From Ruminococcus sp. (GTDB lineage Bacteria; Bacillota; Clostridia; Oscillospirales; Acutalibacteraceae), in NCBI GenBank assembly GCA_017404665.1, contig JAFRBX010000011.1:36853-100852 (forward strand): a stretch of DNA of 64,000 nt. Direction: 5' to 3'. Of this stretch, positions 50,816 to 64,000 are shown one piece after another. Positions within the stretch are counted from its first letter, which is position 1. The number at the start of each line of letters is the position of its first letter. The notes beneath the pieces are model-generated. The model was not told the DNA's origin, did not search any database, and saw only the letters and a program-made list of their open reading frames with translations. The position numbers and the translations under genes are program-made.

Positions 50816-50982
50816 TGAGATTGCCGCGGGCTGACACACGTGTCGCGCCCTCGCAATGACGATCGGAATTGGGTTGAGATTGCCGCGGGCTGACACACGT
50901 GTCGCGCCCTCGCAATGACGATCGGAATTAGGTTGAGATTACCACAGCCCCGACATAATGCCGGGGCTTCGTAATGACAAAT
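50816..50982. repeat. Family 5 repeat, tandem copies c1-c3
   Basis: Three units with a 59-bp period. The first two, each with GATTGCCGCGGGCTGACACA and CTCGCAATGACGATCGGAAT, are almost identical; the third is diverged in the middle (CCCCGACATAATGCCGGGG) and ends CGTAATGAC. The central ACACGTGT is a palindrome. It fills the space between the SDR and trkH genes. Confidence 0.85.
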
Positions 50983-50986
50983 GATA

Positions 50987-52441
50987 TCAGTTCTTCTTCC
51001 ACGCCGAGGGGATGAAGATCAAGAGGAAGGGATAGAGCTCCAGCCTGCCCGCGAGCATGTTGAAGCAGAACACGATCTTCGAGAATACGGAAAAGCCCGC
51101 ATAGTTGCCCGTCGAGCCGACGATATTCATGCCGGGACCGGTGTTGTTGAGGGTCGCGAGCACGCTGGTAAAGCTGGTGGTATAGTCAAAGCCGTTGAGG
51201 GAGATCAGGATCGTCGTCACGATGATGATCGCCGTATAGATCACGAAGTACACGCTGACGGAGCGGGTCACCTCGTGGGTGATCTTCTTAGAGTCCATCT
51301 TGACGGTTTGGACGGTGCGGGGGTGCAGGATGAGGGTGAATTCCTTTCTGACGCCCTTTAACAGGATCATAAAGCGCGACACCTTGAAGCCGCCGCCCGT
51401 GGAGCCCGCGCACGCGCCGATACAGGTAACGATCAGCACCAGCGCCTTAGAGAACTCGGGCCATTTGTTGACGTCCGTGATCGCCATACCGGTTGACGAG
51501 CCGACCGAGGTGATGTAGAAGAAGCTCTGGTGGATCGCCTGATACAGGCTGCCGCCGAACGCCTTATGCAGATACAGATCGGCAGCGATCAGCGCGGTCA
51601 CGCCGAACGTGACGCCGAGATACGTCCACAGCTCCTCGTTCTTGAGCGCCTGCTTGAAGCGGCGGAAGAGGATCGCGATGTAGATGTAAAAATTGACGCC
51701 GAACAGCATCATAAAGACCGCGACGACGGTCTGCAGATAAGGCGAAAAACGCGCCAGCGAGTCGTTGTAGACCATGAAGCCGCCCGTGCCCGCCGTCGAG
51801 AACGCGGTGGTGACCGCGTCAAACAGGTTCATGCCGCCGCACAAAAGCAGGATGCATTCAAGAGCCGTCAGACCGCCGTAGATGCCGTACAGCAGCGCCG
51901 CATAGTTGCGCAGCTTAGGCATGCTTTTGCTGACGGAGGGGCCGGTGGACTCCGCCTTCATCAGGTTGATGCTCTGGGTGCCGCCGAGGCGCGGGATGAT
52001 CGCCAGCAGGAACACGACGACGCCCATGCCGCCTAAGAAATGGGAAAAGCTGCGCCAGAACAGCATGCAGCGCGGCAGATGCTCGATCTCAGTCAGGATG
52101 GTAGCGCCCGTGGTGGTGAAGCCGGAGATCATCTCAAACAGCGCGTCGATAAAATGCGGGATGGTGCGCGACCACCACAGCGGCAGACAGCCCGCCGCCG
52201 ACAGCACCAGCCATGACAGCGCGGTCGCGGCAAAGCCGTCCTTTAAATACATCACGTTGCTTTTCGGCTTTCTCAGCACGAGCAGGACGCCCGGAATGAT
52301 CAGCGCGACGCCGACATAGAAAAAATATTTCATGTGGTGCCACTCGCGGTACATCAGACCGACGACGGTAGAAAGCTGCATCGCCGCGCCTTCTACCAGC
52401 AGTACCCATCCTAAGATATAACTAATCAGCCGTTTGTTCAT
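50987..52441 (-). CDS. trkH: Potassium uptake protein TrkH
   Basis: A 484-aa membrane protein with four M1-P-M2 repeats. Filter loops are visible: SGFTTTGATIL, FSTAGTGGFMVY, SVGSSTGMAI and LNNTGPGMNIVG. It forms the ion-conducting subunit and needs TrkA. It follows trkA by three bases on the same strand. Confidence 0.95.
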   Translation of the reverse strand: MNKRLISYILGWVLLVEGAAMQLSTVVGLMYREWHHMKYFFYVGVALIIPGVLLVLRKPKSNVMYLKDGFAATALSWLVLSAAGCLPLWWSRTIPHFIDALFEMISGFTTTGATILTEIEHLPRCMLFWRSFSHFLGGMGVVVFLLAIIPRLGGTQSINLMKAESTGPSVSKSMPKLRNYAALLYGIYGGLTALECILLLCGGMNLFDAVTTAFSTAGTGGFMVYNDSLARFSPYLQTVVAVFMMLFGVNFYIYIAILFRRFKQALKNEELWTYLGVTFGVTALIAADLYLHKAFGGSLYQAIHQSFFYITSVGSSTGMAITDVNKWPEFSKALVLIVTCIGACAGSTGGGFKVSRFMILLKGVRKEFTLILHPRTVQTVKMDSKKITHEVTRSVSVYFVIYTAIIIVTTILISLNGFDYTTSFTSVLATLNNTGPGMNIVGSTGNYAGFSVFSKIVFCFNMLAGRLELYPFLLIFIPSAWKKN

Positions 52442-52444
52442 CGT

Positions 52445-53803
52445 TTACCTCAGAATATCTCTCAGGTCGGACAGACCCTTATGCTTGGTGATGACGATCA
52501 CGCGGTCGCCGCGCTCGATGGTATCGGAGCCGCCGGGTGTCATGACCTTGCCGTTTCTGCCGATACAGACGATCTGCAGGTCGTTTTTCAGGTTCAGCTT
52601 GGAGAGCGGCACGGAAGTGACTGCGCTCTCTTCCCTGACGATGAACTCCAGCGCCTCGGCTCTGTCGCCGCTGACCTTGAACATGGTCTCGACGTTGTTG
52701 CCCACGGCGTTCTGCATACCGCGCACATAGCGGATGATGTACTCGCCCGTGAGCTGCTTGGGTCGGATCACGCTGTCAAGGGGCAGGGTATCAACGACGG
52801 AGCTGAATTTCAGGTTACCCAGCTCCGTGACGATCTTCGCCTTGGGGTTGACCTGCTTGGCGTAGAGTGAAGCGAGCAGGTTCTCTTCATCGGTATTCAT
52901 CAGGCACACCACGCCGTCGGCGCTGTCGATATGCTCGGACAGAAGCAGATCCTCGTCCATCGCGTCGGCGTTGATGATCATCACCCCGTCGAGGTTCTCA
53001 GAGAGTTCCTCACAGCGGCGGGGATCCTTCTCGATGATCTTCACGCTCACGCCCGCTACGCGCAGGATCTTCGCGAGATAGAAGCCGATCTTGCTGCCGC
53101 CGAGGATAATGACAGAGCGGCTCTTGTTGCCCAGCGTCCCCATCATCTTCAGCAGCTTTGCCGCGTCGCCCGAGGGGACGACCAGCGACACGAGGTCGCC
53201 CTCATGCAGGACGAAGTCGCCGTTCGGGATATGGAACTCGCCGCCGCGCTCAACGTAGCAGATACGCATCGCGCCCTTTAAGATAGAGGCGGTATCAGCC
53301 ACGCGCCGACCGGTGATCAGGGTCTTGTCGGTGAGCTTGATCTTGATGAAGTCGATCATGCCCTTGGAGAAGGAGCTGATCTTGACCGCGCCGGGGTATT
53401 TGAGCAGGCGCGAGATCTCGCTCGCGCAGGTATACTCGGGGTTGATCGCGAGCGTCAGCTTCAGATCCTCTTTGATGATCTCGACGTCGCTGATATACTC
53501 GGGGTTGCGCACGCGTGCGATGGTGGACGGCACCCCGGCATTCTTAGCGAGCAGGCAGGTATACAGGTTCAGCTCATCGGCGGCGGTCACCGCGATCAGC
53601 AGGTCGCAGTCCTCGATCTCCGCCTCGCGCAGGACGCTGTAGGTCGCGCCGTTGCCCTGAATCGCCATGACGTTCTGGGTATCGCTGATTTTTTCCAGCG
53701 CCGCATCGTTTTCATCGATGACGGTGATGGAGTGGCCTTCCAGATTCAGCTGTTCGGCGATAGAGCGTCCGACTCTGCCGCAGCCGACAATGATGATATT
53801 CAT
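52445..53803 (-). CDS. trkA: Potassium uptake regulator TrkA (two RCK units)
   Basis: A 452-aa cytosolic protein with two RCK_N/RCK_C pairs: IIVGCGRVGRSIAEQLNLEG and VIILGGSKIGFYLAKIL are the two NAD-binding loops. It gates TrkH in response to nucleotides. First gene of the trkA-trkH pair. Confidence 0.95.
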   Translation of the reverse strand: MNIIIVGCGRVGRSIAEQLNLEGHSITVIDENDAALEKISDTQNVMAIQGNGATYSVLREAEIEDCDLLIAVTAADELNLYTCLLAKNAGVPSTIARVRNPEYISDVEIIKEDLKLTLAINPEYTCASEISRLLKYPGAVKISSFSKGMIDFIKIKLTDKTLITGRRVADTASILKGAMRICYVERGGEFHIPNGDFVLHEGDLVSLVVPSGDAAKLLKMMGTLGNKSRSVIILGGSKIGFYLAKILRVAGVSVKIIEKDPRRCEELSENLDGVMIINADAMDEDLLLSEHIDSADGVVCLMNTDEENLLASLYAKQVNPKAKIVTELGNLKFSSVVDTLPLDSVIRPKQLTGEYIIRYVRGMQNAVGNNVETMFKVSGDRAEALEFIVREESAVTSVPLSKLNLKNDLQIVCIGRNGKVMTPGGSDTIERGDRVIVITKHKGLSDLRDILR

Positions 53804-53901
53804 AGTTTACCTCGTAAAGAGTCGATGATTCAGCCTCCCTTTCATAAGGGGGCGCGGTTTGTCGAAAAAGGTGCATCAACAAGGAGCAGCACACTTCCAT
53901 G

Positions 53902-54135
53902 CCTCCCTCTGACGAGGGAGGTGGGTTCGCCAAAGGCGAACTCGGAGGGAGAGATAACGAAACATCACAGTAACAAAGCGCATTATGACTCAAACCGCAT
54001 TATCAGTATCATTTTTCACGATATTGAGTCATGCTCTTTCATGCTATTATTGAGCTGCGTTATCTCTCCCCTGCCGATTTAATCTGACAATTCCTTTCAA
54101 ACACTTCATTCGGCTTACCCCCTCGTCAGAGGGGG
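53902..54135. repeat. Family 3 palindromic element, copy b
   Basis: CCTCCCTCTGACGAGGGAGG at one end, GGAGGGAGAGATAACG, AT-rich middle, CGTTATCTCTCCCC, and CCCCCTCGTCAGAGGGGG at the other end. Homologous to 24878-25112. With the secA leader it accounts for the 576-bp divergent gap. Confidence 0.85.
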
Positions 54136-54284
54136 CTCAATAGGTTTTCTACAGTCTGAGCTGCCTGAGGATTGGGAGCCTGACAGCACCCATATTTTAC
54201 ATCAACGTATTTTCAAAATCAATATCATTATAGAAATATATCCCCGTTTGTTTACAATTTTTTCTTTATTTTTCCGCAGTACTG

Positions 54285-54293
54285 TGCTATAAT
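54285..54293 (+). promoter_or_regulatory. Extended -10 promoter for secA
   Basis: TGC followed by perfect TATAAT; the -35 region (TTTATT) is poor, typical for an extended -10 promoter. It lies 87 bases before the secA start. Confidence 0.6.
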
Positions 54294-54379
54294 GCATCTA
54301 TATAATGGGGAGTTATAGGGATTTGTACGGTCATTATGCGCTGTACGGACTTTTTGACCCCGCAGAAAGGAAGGTTATC

Positions 54380-57263
<2,884 letters not shown>

Positions 57264-57271
<8 letters not shown>

Positions 57272-58712
57272 GGTAAGAACACGATTCGCGCCCAGCCCGA
57301 CGGGCTTCATGCACGTCGGCAACCTGAGAACGGCGCTGTATGAATATCTGGTCGCCAAAAGTCAGGGCGGCACATTCGTCCTCAGGATCGAGGACACCGA
57401 TCAGGAGCGCTACGTCGAGGGCGCGGTGGACGTCATCTACCAAACGCTGAAAACCGCGGGCTTACAGCACGACGAGGGTCCCGATATCGGCGGCGATTAC
57501 GGCCCCTATGTCCAGAGCGAGCGCAAGGACATGTACCTGCCCTACGCCGAACAGCTCCTCCGCGAGGGCAAGGCGTACCGCTGCTTCTGCACCAAGGAAC
57601 GGCTCGAAAAAATCCAGAAAGAGAACGTCGGCGGCGGCTATGACCGTCACTGCAGAGATTTATCCGAGGCAGAAATTCAAGAAAAATTGGACGCGTCCAT
57701 CCCCTATGTGATTCGCCAGAAGATGCCGACAGAGGGCTCCACGACCTTTATCGATGCGGTGTTCGGCGAGATTACGGTCGAAAACAGCGAGTTACAAGAC
57801 CAGATCCTGATCAAGCAGGACGGCTACCCCACCTACAACTTCGCGAACGTCATCGACGACCACACGATGGGCATCACCCACGTCGTCAGAGGCTCGGAGT
57901 ACCTGAGCTCCACGCCGAAGTACAACCTGCTGTATGAGGCGTTCGGCTGGGAGATCCCGACCTACATTCACCTGCCGCTGATCAACGGCAAGAACGAGGA
58001 CGGCACGGTCAGCAAGCTCTCTAAGCGCCACGGCTCCACGGGCTTTGAAGATTTGATCAAAGAAGGCTACCTGCCCGAAGCGATCATCAACTACATCGCC
58101 CTGCTCGGCTGGGCGCCGAAGGACAATCAGGAGATCTTTACTCTTCAAGAGCTGTGCGATGCCTTCAGCATAGACGGCATCAGCAAATCGCCGTCGGTAT
58201 TCGACTACGACAAGCTCGAGTGGTTCAACGGCGAGTACATCAAGGCGATGACAAATGAGCAATTTGCCGAACTCTGCGCCCCGTACTTCAAGCAAGTATT
58301 GGGAGATAAAGAGCTCGACTATCACAAGCTGGCGGCGATCCTGCAGCAGCGCACGACGAAGCTCACCGATATCCCCGAGAAGATCGACTTTTTTGCCGCT
58401 CTCCCCGACTACGACAAGGAGCTGTTCTATAACAAAAAGAGCAAAACGAACGTCGAGAACGCTCCCGTGATGCTCAAAGCCGTGTACGACGAGCTCAAAG
58501 CGCTGGAAACATGGGATCACGACAGTATCCACGACGCGCTGATCGGTCTGGCTGAGAAGCTCGGCGTGAAGAACGGCACCGTCATGTGGCCCGCGCGCAT
58601 CGCCGCGGCAGGCAAGACCGTCACCCCCGGCGGCGCGATCGAGATCCTCGATATTCTCGGCAAGGAAGAGAGCCTGCGCAGAATGGAGATCGGATTAAAT
58701 AAACTTGCTTGA
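57264..58712 (+). CDS. gltX: Glutamyl-tRNA synthetase
   Basis: A 482-aa class I synthetase. FAPSPTGFMHVGNLRTAL holds the HIGH-like motif (HVGN) and VSKLSKRHGSTG the KMSKS-like motif. Length and the helical C-terminal domain fit bacterial GluRS. The start lies in the last codons of secA, so translation is probably coupled. Confidence 0.96.
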
Positions 58713-58754
58713 CGAAAGCAAATAACTATCAGCATATAAAATGAGGGAATGTAT

Positions 58755-60436
<1,682 letters not shown>

Positions 60437-60446
<10 letters not shown>

Positions 60447-60650
60447 CAGAGAAAAGATAACAGATAATAGATAATAGATAACGGTTATGGGAAAGCCGGA
60501 CACGCGTGTCCGGCTTTTGGATTATATTACAGCAACATAAAAGTTACGCTCGTGACTCTTTGAAATCACGAGCGTTTTTTTATTCATGCTAATCGGGTGC
60601 GGGTGTCCCGCCCTTCACTGTTATCTGTTATCTATTATCTGTTCTCTCAT
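60437..60650. repeat. Family 2 composite element H
   Basis: GATAACA/GATAATA heptads, GGGAAAGCCGGACACGCGTG, TCCGGCTTTTGGATTA, a terminator hairpin, CGGGTGCGGGTGTCCCGCCC, TTCACTG and TTATCTG heptads. It lies between two convergent genes and contributes the stop codons of both. Confidence 0.85.
60546..60581. terminator. Terminator inside element H
   Basis: ACGCTCGTGA pairs with TCACGAGCGT over ten bases, followed by TTTTTT. Confidence 0.88.
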
Positions 60651-62029
60651 TTATCCACCAATTCCGAAATCGCCGCCGCTACGACAGGACTCGCCGCGTC
60701 GATGCCGTAGCCGCCCTCGACCACGACCGCCGCGAACGCGTACGGGTAAGCGTCGTCGTCGATGAAGCCGACGAACCATGCGGTCGGCTCTTTGTCCTCC
60801 CCCACCTCGGCGGTGCCCGTCTTGGCGCAGAAGTCGAGCCCCGACAGGCTCACGCCGCGCCAAGCATAGCTCTCGGCGGAGCCCTTCATCAGCTCTTTGA
60901 CCTTTGACGCGGTATCGGCGGAGAGCATCTCGACGTCCCTGCTCTTGTTGACGGTGATGTTCAGCTTATTGATCAGGTTGCCGTCGTCCTCCACGATGTA
61001 GGGCGCGGCGGCGGTGCCGGAGTTGGCGACAGCGGAACTGATCATCGCCATGAGCATCGGGTTCGCCAGGTCCTCATACTGACCGATGCCCGACCACGCG
61101 AGGTAGTTGTCGCCCGCGCCTGTCGCGTCATAGTGACTGGTGACGATGGGGATCTCGCTCATGGAGAAGCTGTCGTTATTGAAGCCGAGTTGCTCGGCGG
61201 TCTCCTTCATTTTGTCCGCGCCGACCTGCAGGGCGATCTCAGCAAAGGCGCAGTTGCAGGAGTGGGCGAACGCTTCAGAAAACGTCTGTGTGCCGTGGGC
61301 GTATTCGCAGGTGATGGGGTTGCCCTCGACGTCGAGCGAGCCGTAGCAGGTGAAGGTCTGGTCGTAAATATCGGGGATGTTTTCGATCGCCGCGGCGGCG
61401 GTGATGATCTTGAAGGTGGAGCCGGGGGTGAAGGTCGACGACACAACGTTGTCGAGATACACGCCGTCGTACTCGCTCTCGTTTTCCTCAGTGATCTCGG
61501 GCGGGTCAGCGGGGTCGTAGCTCGGGGTGCTGATATCGCACAGCACCGCGCCCGTCTGATAATTATACACCACGCAGGCGCCCTTTTTGCCGTACATCGC
61601 CTCGTACGCGGCGCGGCAGGCGTCGGCGTCCACGGTGAGCTTGAGATCGTTGTTCGGTCTCAGCGAATCGGGGATCCCCGCGCCTAAGATAAAGTTATAG
61701 CCCGAGAGAGAGGTGCGGTAGCGGCTCTGGATGCCCGTGGAAATGTTCAGACTCTCGTCACCCAGCACATGGAGCAGCGCCTCGCGGGTGCTCTGACCGT
61801 CACAGTAATACCGCTCGTCGTTCTCGCTGTAGGCGAGGACAAGATCGTTACGGTCGTATATTTTTCCGGCTCTGCCGAGTCCGTTCGCAGAAGCCATATG
61901 CCCGTTAAAGGGCTGCTGTACCCACTCAGAGTGGTGCCAGACGGTCATCACGCCGAGATAGACCGTGCCCGCCAAGAAGGCGAAGGTCACGAACCACAGC
62001 ACCAGCGATCGCGTCATGATGCGTTTCAT
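60647..62029 (-). CDS. Class B penicillin-binding protein (transpeptidase)
   Basis: A 460-aa protein with one N-terminal membrane helix (about 8-30). The penicillin-binding motifs are complete: STFK (204-207), SCN (257-259) and KTG (403-405). It is short for FtsI and lacks a long PBP-dimer domain, like the PbpA proteins found next to FtsW/RodA genes in Firmicutes and Actinobacteria. It cross-links peptidoglycan with the glycosyltransferase encoded just upstream (4-bp overlap). Confidence 0.94.
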   Translation of the reverse strand: MKRIMTRSLVLWFVTFAFLAGTVYLGVMTVWHHSEWVQQPFNGHMASANGLGRAGKIYDRNDLVLAYSENDERYYCDGQSTREALLHVLGDESLNISTGIQSRYRTSLSGYNFILGAGIPDSLRPNNDLKLTVDADACRAAYEAMYGKKGACVVYNYQTGAVLCDISTPSYDPADPPEITEENESEYDGVYLDNVVSSTFTPGSTFKIITAAAAIENIPDIYDQTFTCYGSLDVEGNPITCEYAHGTQTFSEAFAHSCNCAFAEIALQVGADKMKETAEQLGFNNDSFSMSEIPIVTSHYDATGAGDNYLAWSGIGQYEDLANPMLMAMISSAVANSGTAAAPYIVEDDGNLINKLNITVNKSRDVEMLSADTASKVKELMKGSAESYAWRGVSLSGLDFCAKTGTAEVGEDKEPTAWFVGFIDDDAYPYAFAAVVVEGGYGIDAASPVVAAAISELVDK

Positions 62030-63741
62030 TGTACCGCCTCCCTTCCCTGCAGGGCGTTCGCGGGGACGCGCCGCTTGGCGGCATAGGTGCGCTCGTCAGC
62101 CGCCTTGATGAACGCTAAAAGTCCCCAGCAGGAGATCATTGACGAGCCGCCCGCCGACAGAAACGGCAGGGTGACGCCCGTCAGCGGCAGGATATCGGTG
62201 ATGCCGAAGATGTTCAGAGCGCTCTGGATCACCATCAGCCCCGCCGCGCAGCACGCGGAGATCGCGTAGAAGGATGAACGCGAGCGGGTCGTGATCGCGC
62301 GGGAATAGAACGCCAGCGCGATGGTCGCCGCCGCCAGCGCGAACGCGATGATCACGCCCATTTCCTCCGCGACCAGTCCGAATACCAGATCAGATTCGGA
62401 CGCGAATACATATTTAAGATAGCCGTTGCCGACGCCCACGCCGAACAGGCCGCCCGACGCCATGTAGGACATCACGCGCACCTGCTGGTAGCCGCCGCTG
62501 TCCTGCGTGTGCTCCCAGACGTGTCCCCACGCCGAGAAGCGCTCCGCGACATAGGGCTTGACGCTGAGCACGATGAACACGGCGAACGCCGCCGCCGCCA
62601 GCGCTAAGACGACGGTTTTCCAGTCGCCCGAGCGCATGATCGCGATCAAGAGGAAGGTCAAAAAGAAGATCAGCGCCGTGCCGAAGTCGCCCATCAGCGC
62701 CAGCGCGCCGACGCAGATCGCCGAAAAGGCGATAAACTCGATGAAGTTGCGTTTGGTCTGTAATTTATCCAGCGCCGCGGCTCCGACAAAGATGAACGCC
62801 ACCTTGACGAACTCCGAGGGCTGAACGGAGATACCGCCGATGCTGATCCAGTTGGCGGCGCCGTTCTGCACCCGACCGAACACGATATTCACCGCCAAGA
62901 ACCCCACGGCCGCGATCATGATCCACAGCCGCCACGAGTTGACGCGGTCGGGATCCTCGATGAACTTCACGATCACGGCGAACAGGATCATGCCGATCGC
63001 CGTCGCGATCAGCTGGACGATCGCCGATCGCACCTCCTGCCGCACGAGCAGGAGGACGCCCATACCCGACAGGAAGCACGCCAGCGCTTCCAATTCAAAG
63101 TTGACGCGGTTCATCGCGTAGGACGAAAGGCAGAAGAACGTCCACATCACGACCTCCATCGCGCCGAAGATATACAGCGGGACAAAATCCTGCACCTCGT
63201 TAGAAAAGCACGCCTCCACCGCCATGAACAGGTGGAAGAAGGTGATCAGGATCATCAATTTGTAAGGCTTCAAAGCGCCCTTGTCGGACGCCTTAGAGAA
63301 GAACCACGAGGGCTTGAGGCGCTCCTGATACTCCTCGCCGCGCTTTAAAACAAGAGTGGTGTGACCGATGGTGATCTCGTCGTCGATCATGACCTTGGTG
63401 CGCCCCACGGCGCGCTCGCCGTTGACAAAGGTGCCGAACTTGGAGCCGATATCCGAGATGAACCAGCCCTCCTTGCGCCTGAGAAAAACACAGTGGTCGC
63501 GCGACACGCTGATGTCCGACACGCGGATGTCAGAGCCCTTAGAGCGCCCGATGGAGTTCTCCCAGAACAGCACGGGGATCTTCTGCCCCGTCTGCAAAAT
63601 CTCCAGCGTGACCAGCGGCTTTTCGGGACGTCTGTGACGGCGCGCGGAAGCAAAGCACTGGTAAATGATCACCAGCGCGTACACAGGCAGCAGCGCCCTT
63701 AAAGCGATCGCCGCGATATCCAGCAGGACCTGCAGATTCAA
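62026..63741 (-). CDS. FHA domain-FtsW/RodA/SpoVE fusion protein
   Basis: A 571-aa membrane protein. After one N-terminal helix (about 7-28), residues about 50-125 form an FHA phosphothreonine-binding domain (NSIGRSKGSDIRV, SVSRDH, GSKFGTFVNGERA). From about 150 the SEDS glycosyltransferase follows, with GAANWISIGGISVQPSEFVK, LMGDFGTAL, FGLVAEEMG and LPLTGVTLPFLSAGGSS. SEDS proteins polymerise lipid II. The FHA domain should place it under Ser/Thr-kinase control. The start is taken as TTG at 63741, eight bases after GGAGG; a GTG at 63750 overlaps the ribosome site. Confidence 0.92.
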   Translation of the reverse strand: MNLQVLLDIAAIALRALLPVYALVIIYQCFASARRHRRPEKPLVTLEILQTGQKIPVLFWENSIGRSKGSDIRVSDISVSRDHCVFLRRKEGWFISDIGSKFGTFVNGERAVGRTKVMIDDEITIGHTTLVLKRGEEYQERLKPSWFFSKASDKGALKPYKLMILITFFHLFMAVEACFSNEVQDFVPLYIFGAMEVVMWTFFCLSSYAMNRVNFELEALACFLSGMGVLLLVRQEVRSAIVQLIATAIGMILFAVIVKFIEDPDRVNSWRLWIMIAAVGFLAVNIVFGRVQNGAANWISIGGISVQPSEFVKVAFIFVGAAALDKLQTKRNFIEFIAFSAICVGALALMGDFGTALIFFLTFLLIAIMRSGDWKTVVLALAAAAFAVFIVLSVKPYVAERFSAWGHVWEHTQDSGGYQQVRVMSYMASGGLFGVGVGNGYLKYVFASESDLVFGLVAEEMGVIIAFALAAATIALAFYSRAITTRSRSSFYAISACCAAGLMVIQSALNIFGITDILPLTGVTLPFLSAGGSSMISCWGLLAFIKAADERTYAAKRRVPANALQGREAVQ

Positions 63742-63778
63742 ACGCCTCACCTCCGAAAGAAATAGTTATATATGGTAT

Positions 63779-63807
63779 AGTTTACTATAGTGTACAGAGA
63801 ATGTCAA
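63779..63807 (-). promoter_or_regulatory. Promoter for the FHA-SEDS/PBP operon
   Basis: TTGACA, 17-base spacer, TAAACT on the minus strand, the same boxes as the abrB-like promoter. The remaining 190 bases to the window edge hold one repeat end and no gene. Confidence 0.75.
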
Positions 63808-63886
63808 ATGAACGGAGTGTAAATTTGCGGGAATCCGGTTTGCCAATCTTTATGTACCCAAAACGAGGAGCAGAGCGTCTACTCGG

Positions 63887-63905
63887 CTCCCTCTGACGAG
63901 GGAGG
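63887..63905. repeat. Family 3 end
   Basis: CTCCCTCTGACGAGGGAGG, the left end of family 3; the rest of the element, if present, lies beyond the window. Confidence 0.7.
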
Positions 63906-64000
63906 CTTGGAAGCGTGTGTGCTGATTCGATCGTTGCAAATCAGATTGACGTGTGTGTATATTTGCGTGAAAAAAATATGTGAATTGATTCAATCTTCAA

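Overview
The window comes from the chromosome of a moderately GC-rich, spore-forming Firmicute, most like Oscillospiraceae/Ruminococcaceae (Ruminococcus-type gut or plant-fibre bacteria). The evidence is a complete spoIIA operon (spoIIAA-spoIIAB-sigF), spmA/spmB, dockerin-bearing secreted proteins, an NPxTG cell-wall sorting signal, ECF-type vitamin transporters, strong AGGAGG ribosome sites and TTGACA/TATAAT promoters. No rRNA, tRNA, CRISPR array, transposase or phage gene was seen.

Layout. 1-2.9 kb: 3'-truncated gene for a large secreted beta-helix carbohydrate-binding protein ending in a dockerin. 3.3-8.9 kb: unknown protein, nucleosidase-fold protein, fumC, malic enzyme, methyltransferase, cytidine deaminase. 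8.9-11.9 kb (minus): ECF sigma factor, membrane anti-sigma-like protein and a dockerin protein in one operon. 12-15.3 kb (minus): lipoprotein MBL hydrolase, FkbM-type methyltransferase, membrane-anchored EEP-fold protein. 15.5-24.6 kb: AraC regulator, ABC-F ATPase, EamA transporter, asparaginase, split transketolase, coaX and a probable pantothenate ECF S component. 24.6-31.4 kb: a decayed membrane-protein gene, purC, a C_GCAxxG_C_C protein, an M16C peptidase, a vWA protein and a helix-turn-helix-like protein.

31.4-38.0 kb (minus) is the most interesting locus. A cobalamin riboswitch with a terminator precedes two secreted or anchored proteins built from transcobalamin/intrinsic-factor-like domains, then the T, fused A-A and S subunits of an ECF transporter. 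Together they look like a Gram-positive vitamin B12 capture-and-import system.

38.1-50.8 kb: dCMP deaminase, AbrB regulator, spmAB, proS, metA (acetyl-CoA type by residue 111), a second ECF sigma/anti-sigma pair, spoIIA operon, folC, rsmI, trmN6-like gene, ferredoxin and an SDR reductase. 51-64 kb: trkH-trkA potassium uptake, secA-gltX-glnS, and a division/elongation pair of an FHA-FtsW/RodA fusion and a class B PBP.

The intergenic spaces are full of dispersed palindromic elements, at least five families. The most notable (family 2) has arms of 7-bp tandem repeats such as GATAACA, sits next to gene ends and often supplies the stop codon; copies between convergent genes also hold a terminator hairpin. 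The two ECF sigma genes share an identical 18-bp upstream sequence, which suggests shared or autoregulatory control. Coordinates of starts were chosen by ribosome site and homology; all functional calls are from reading the sequence, without database searches.
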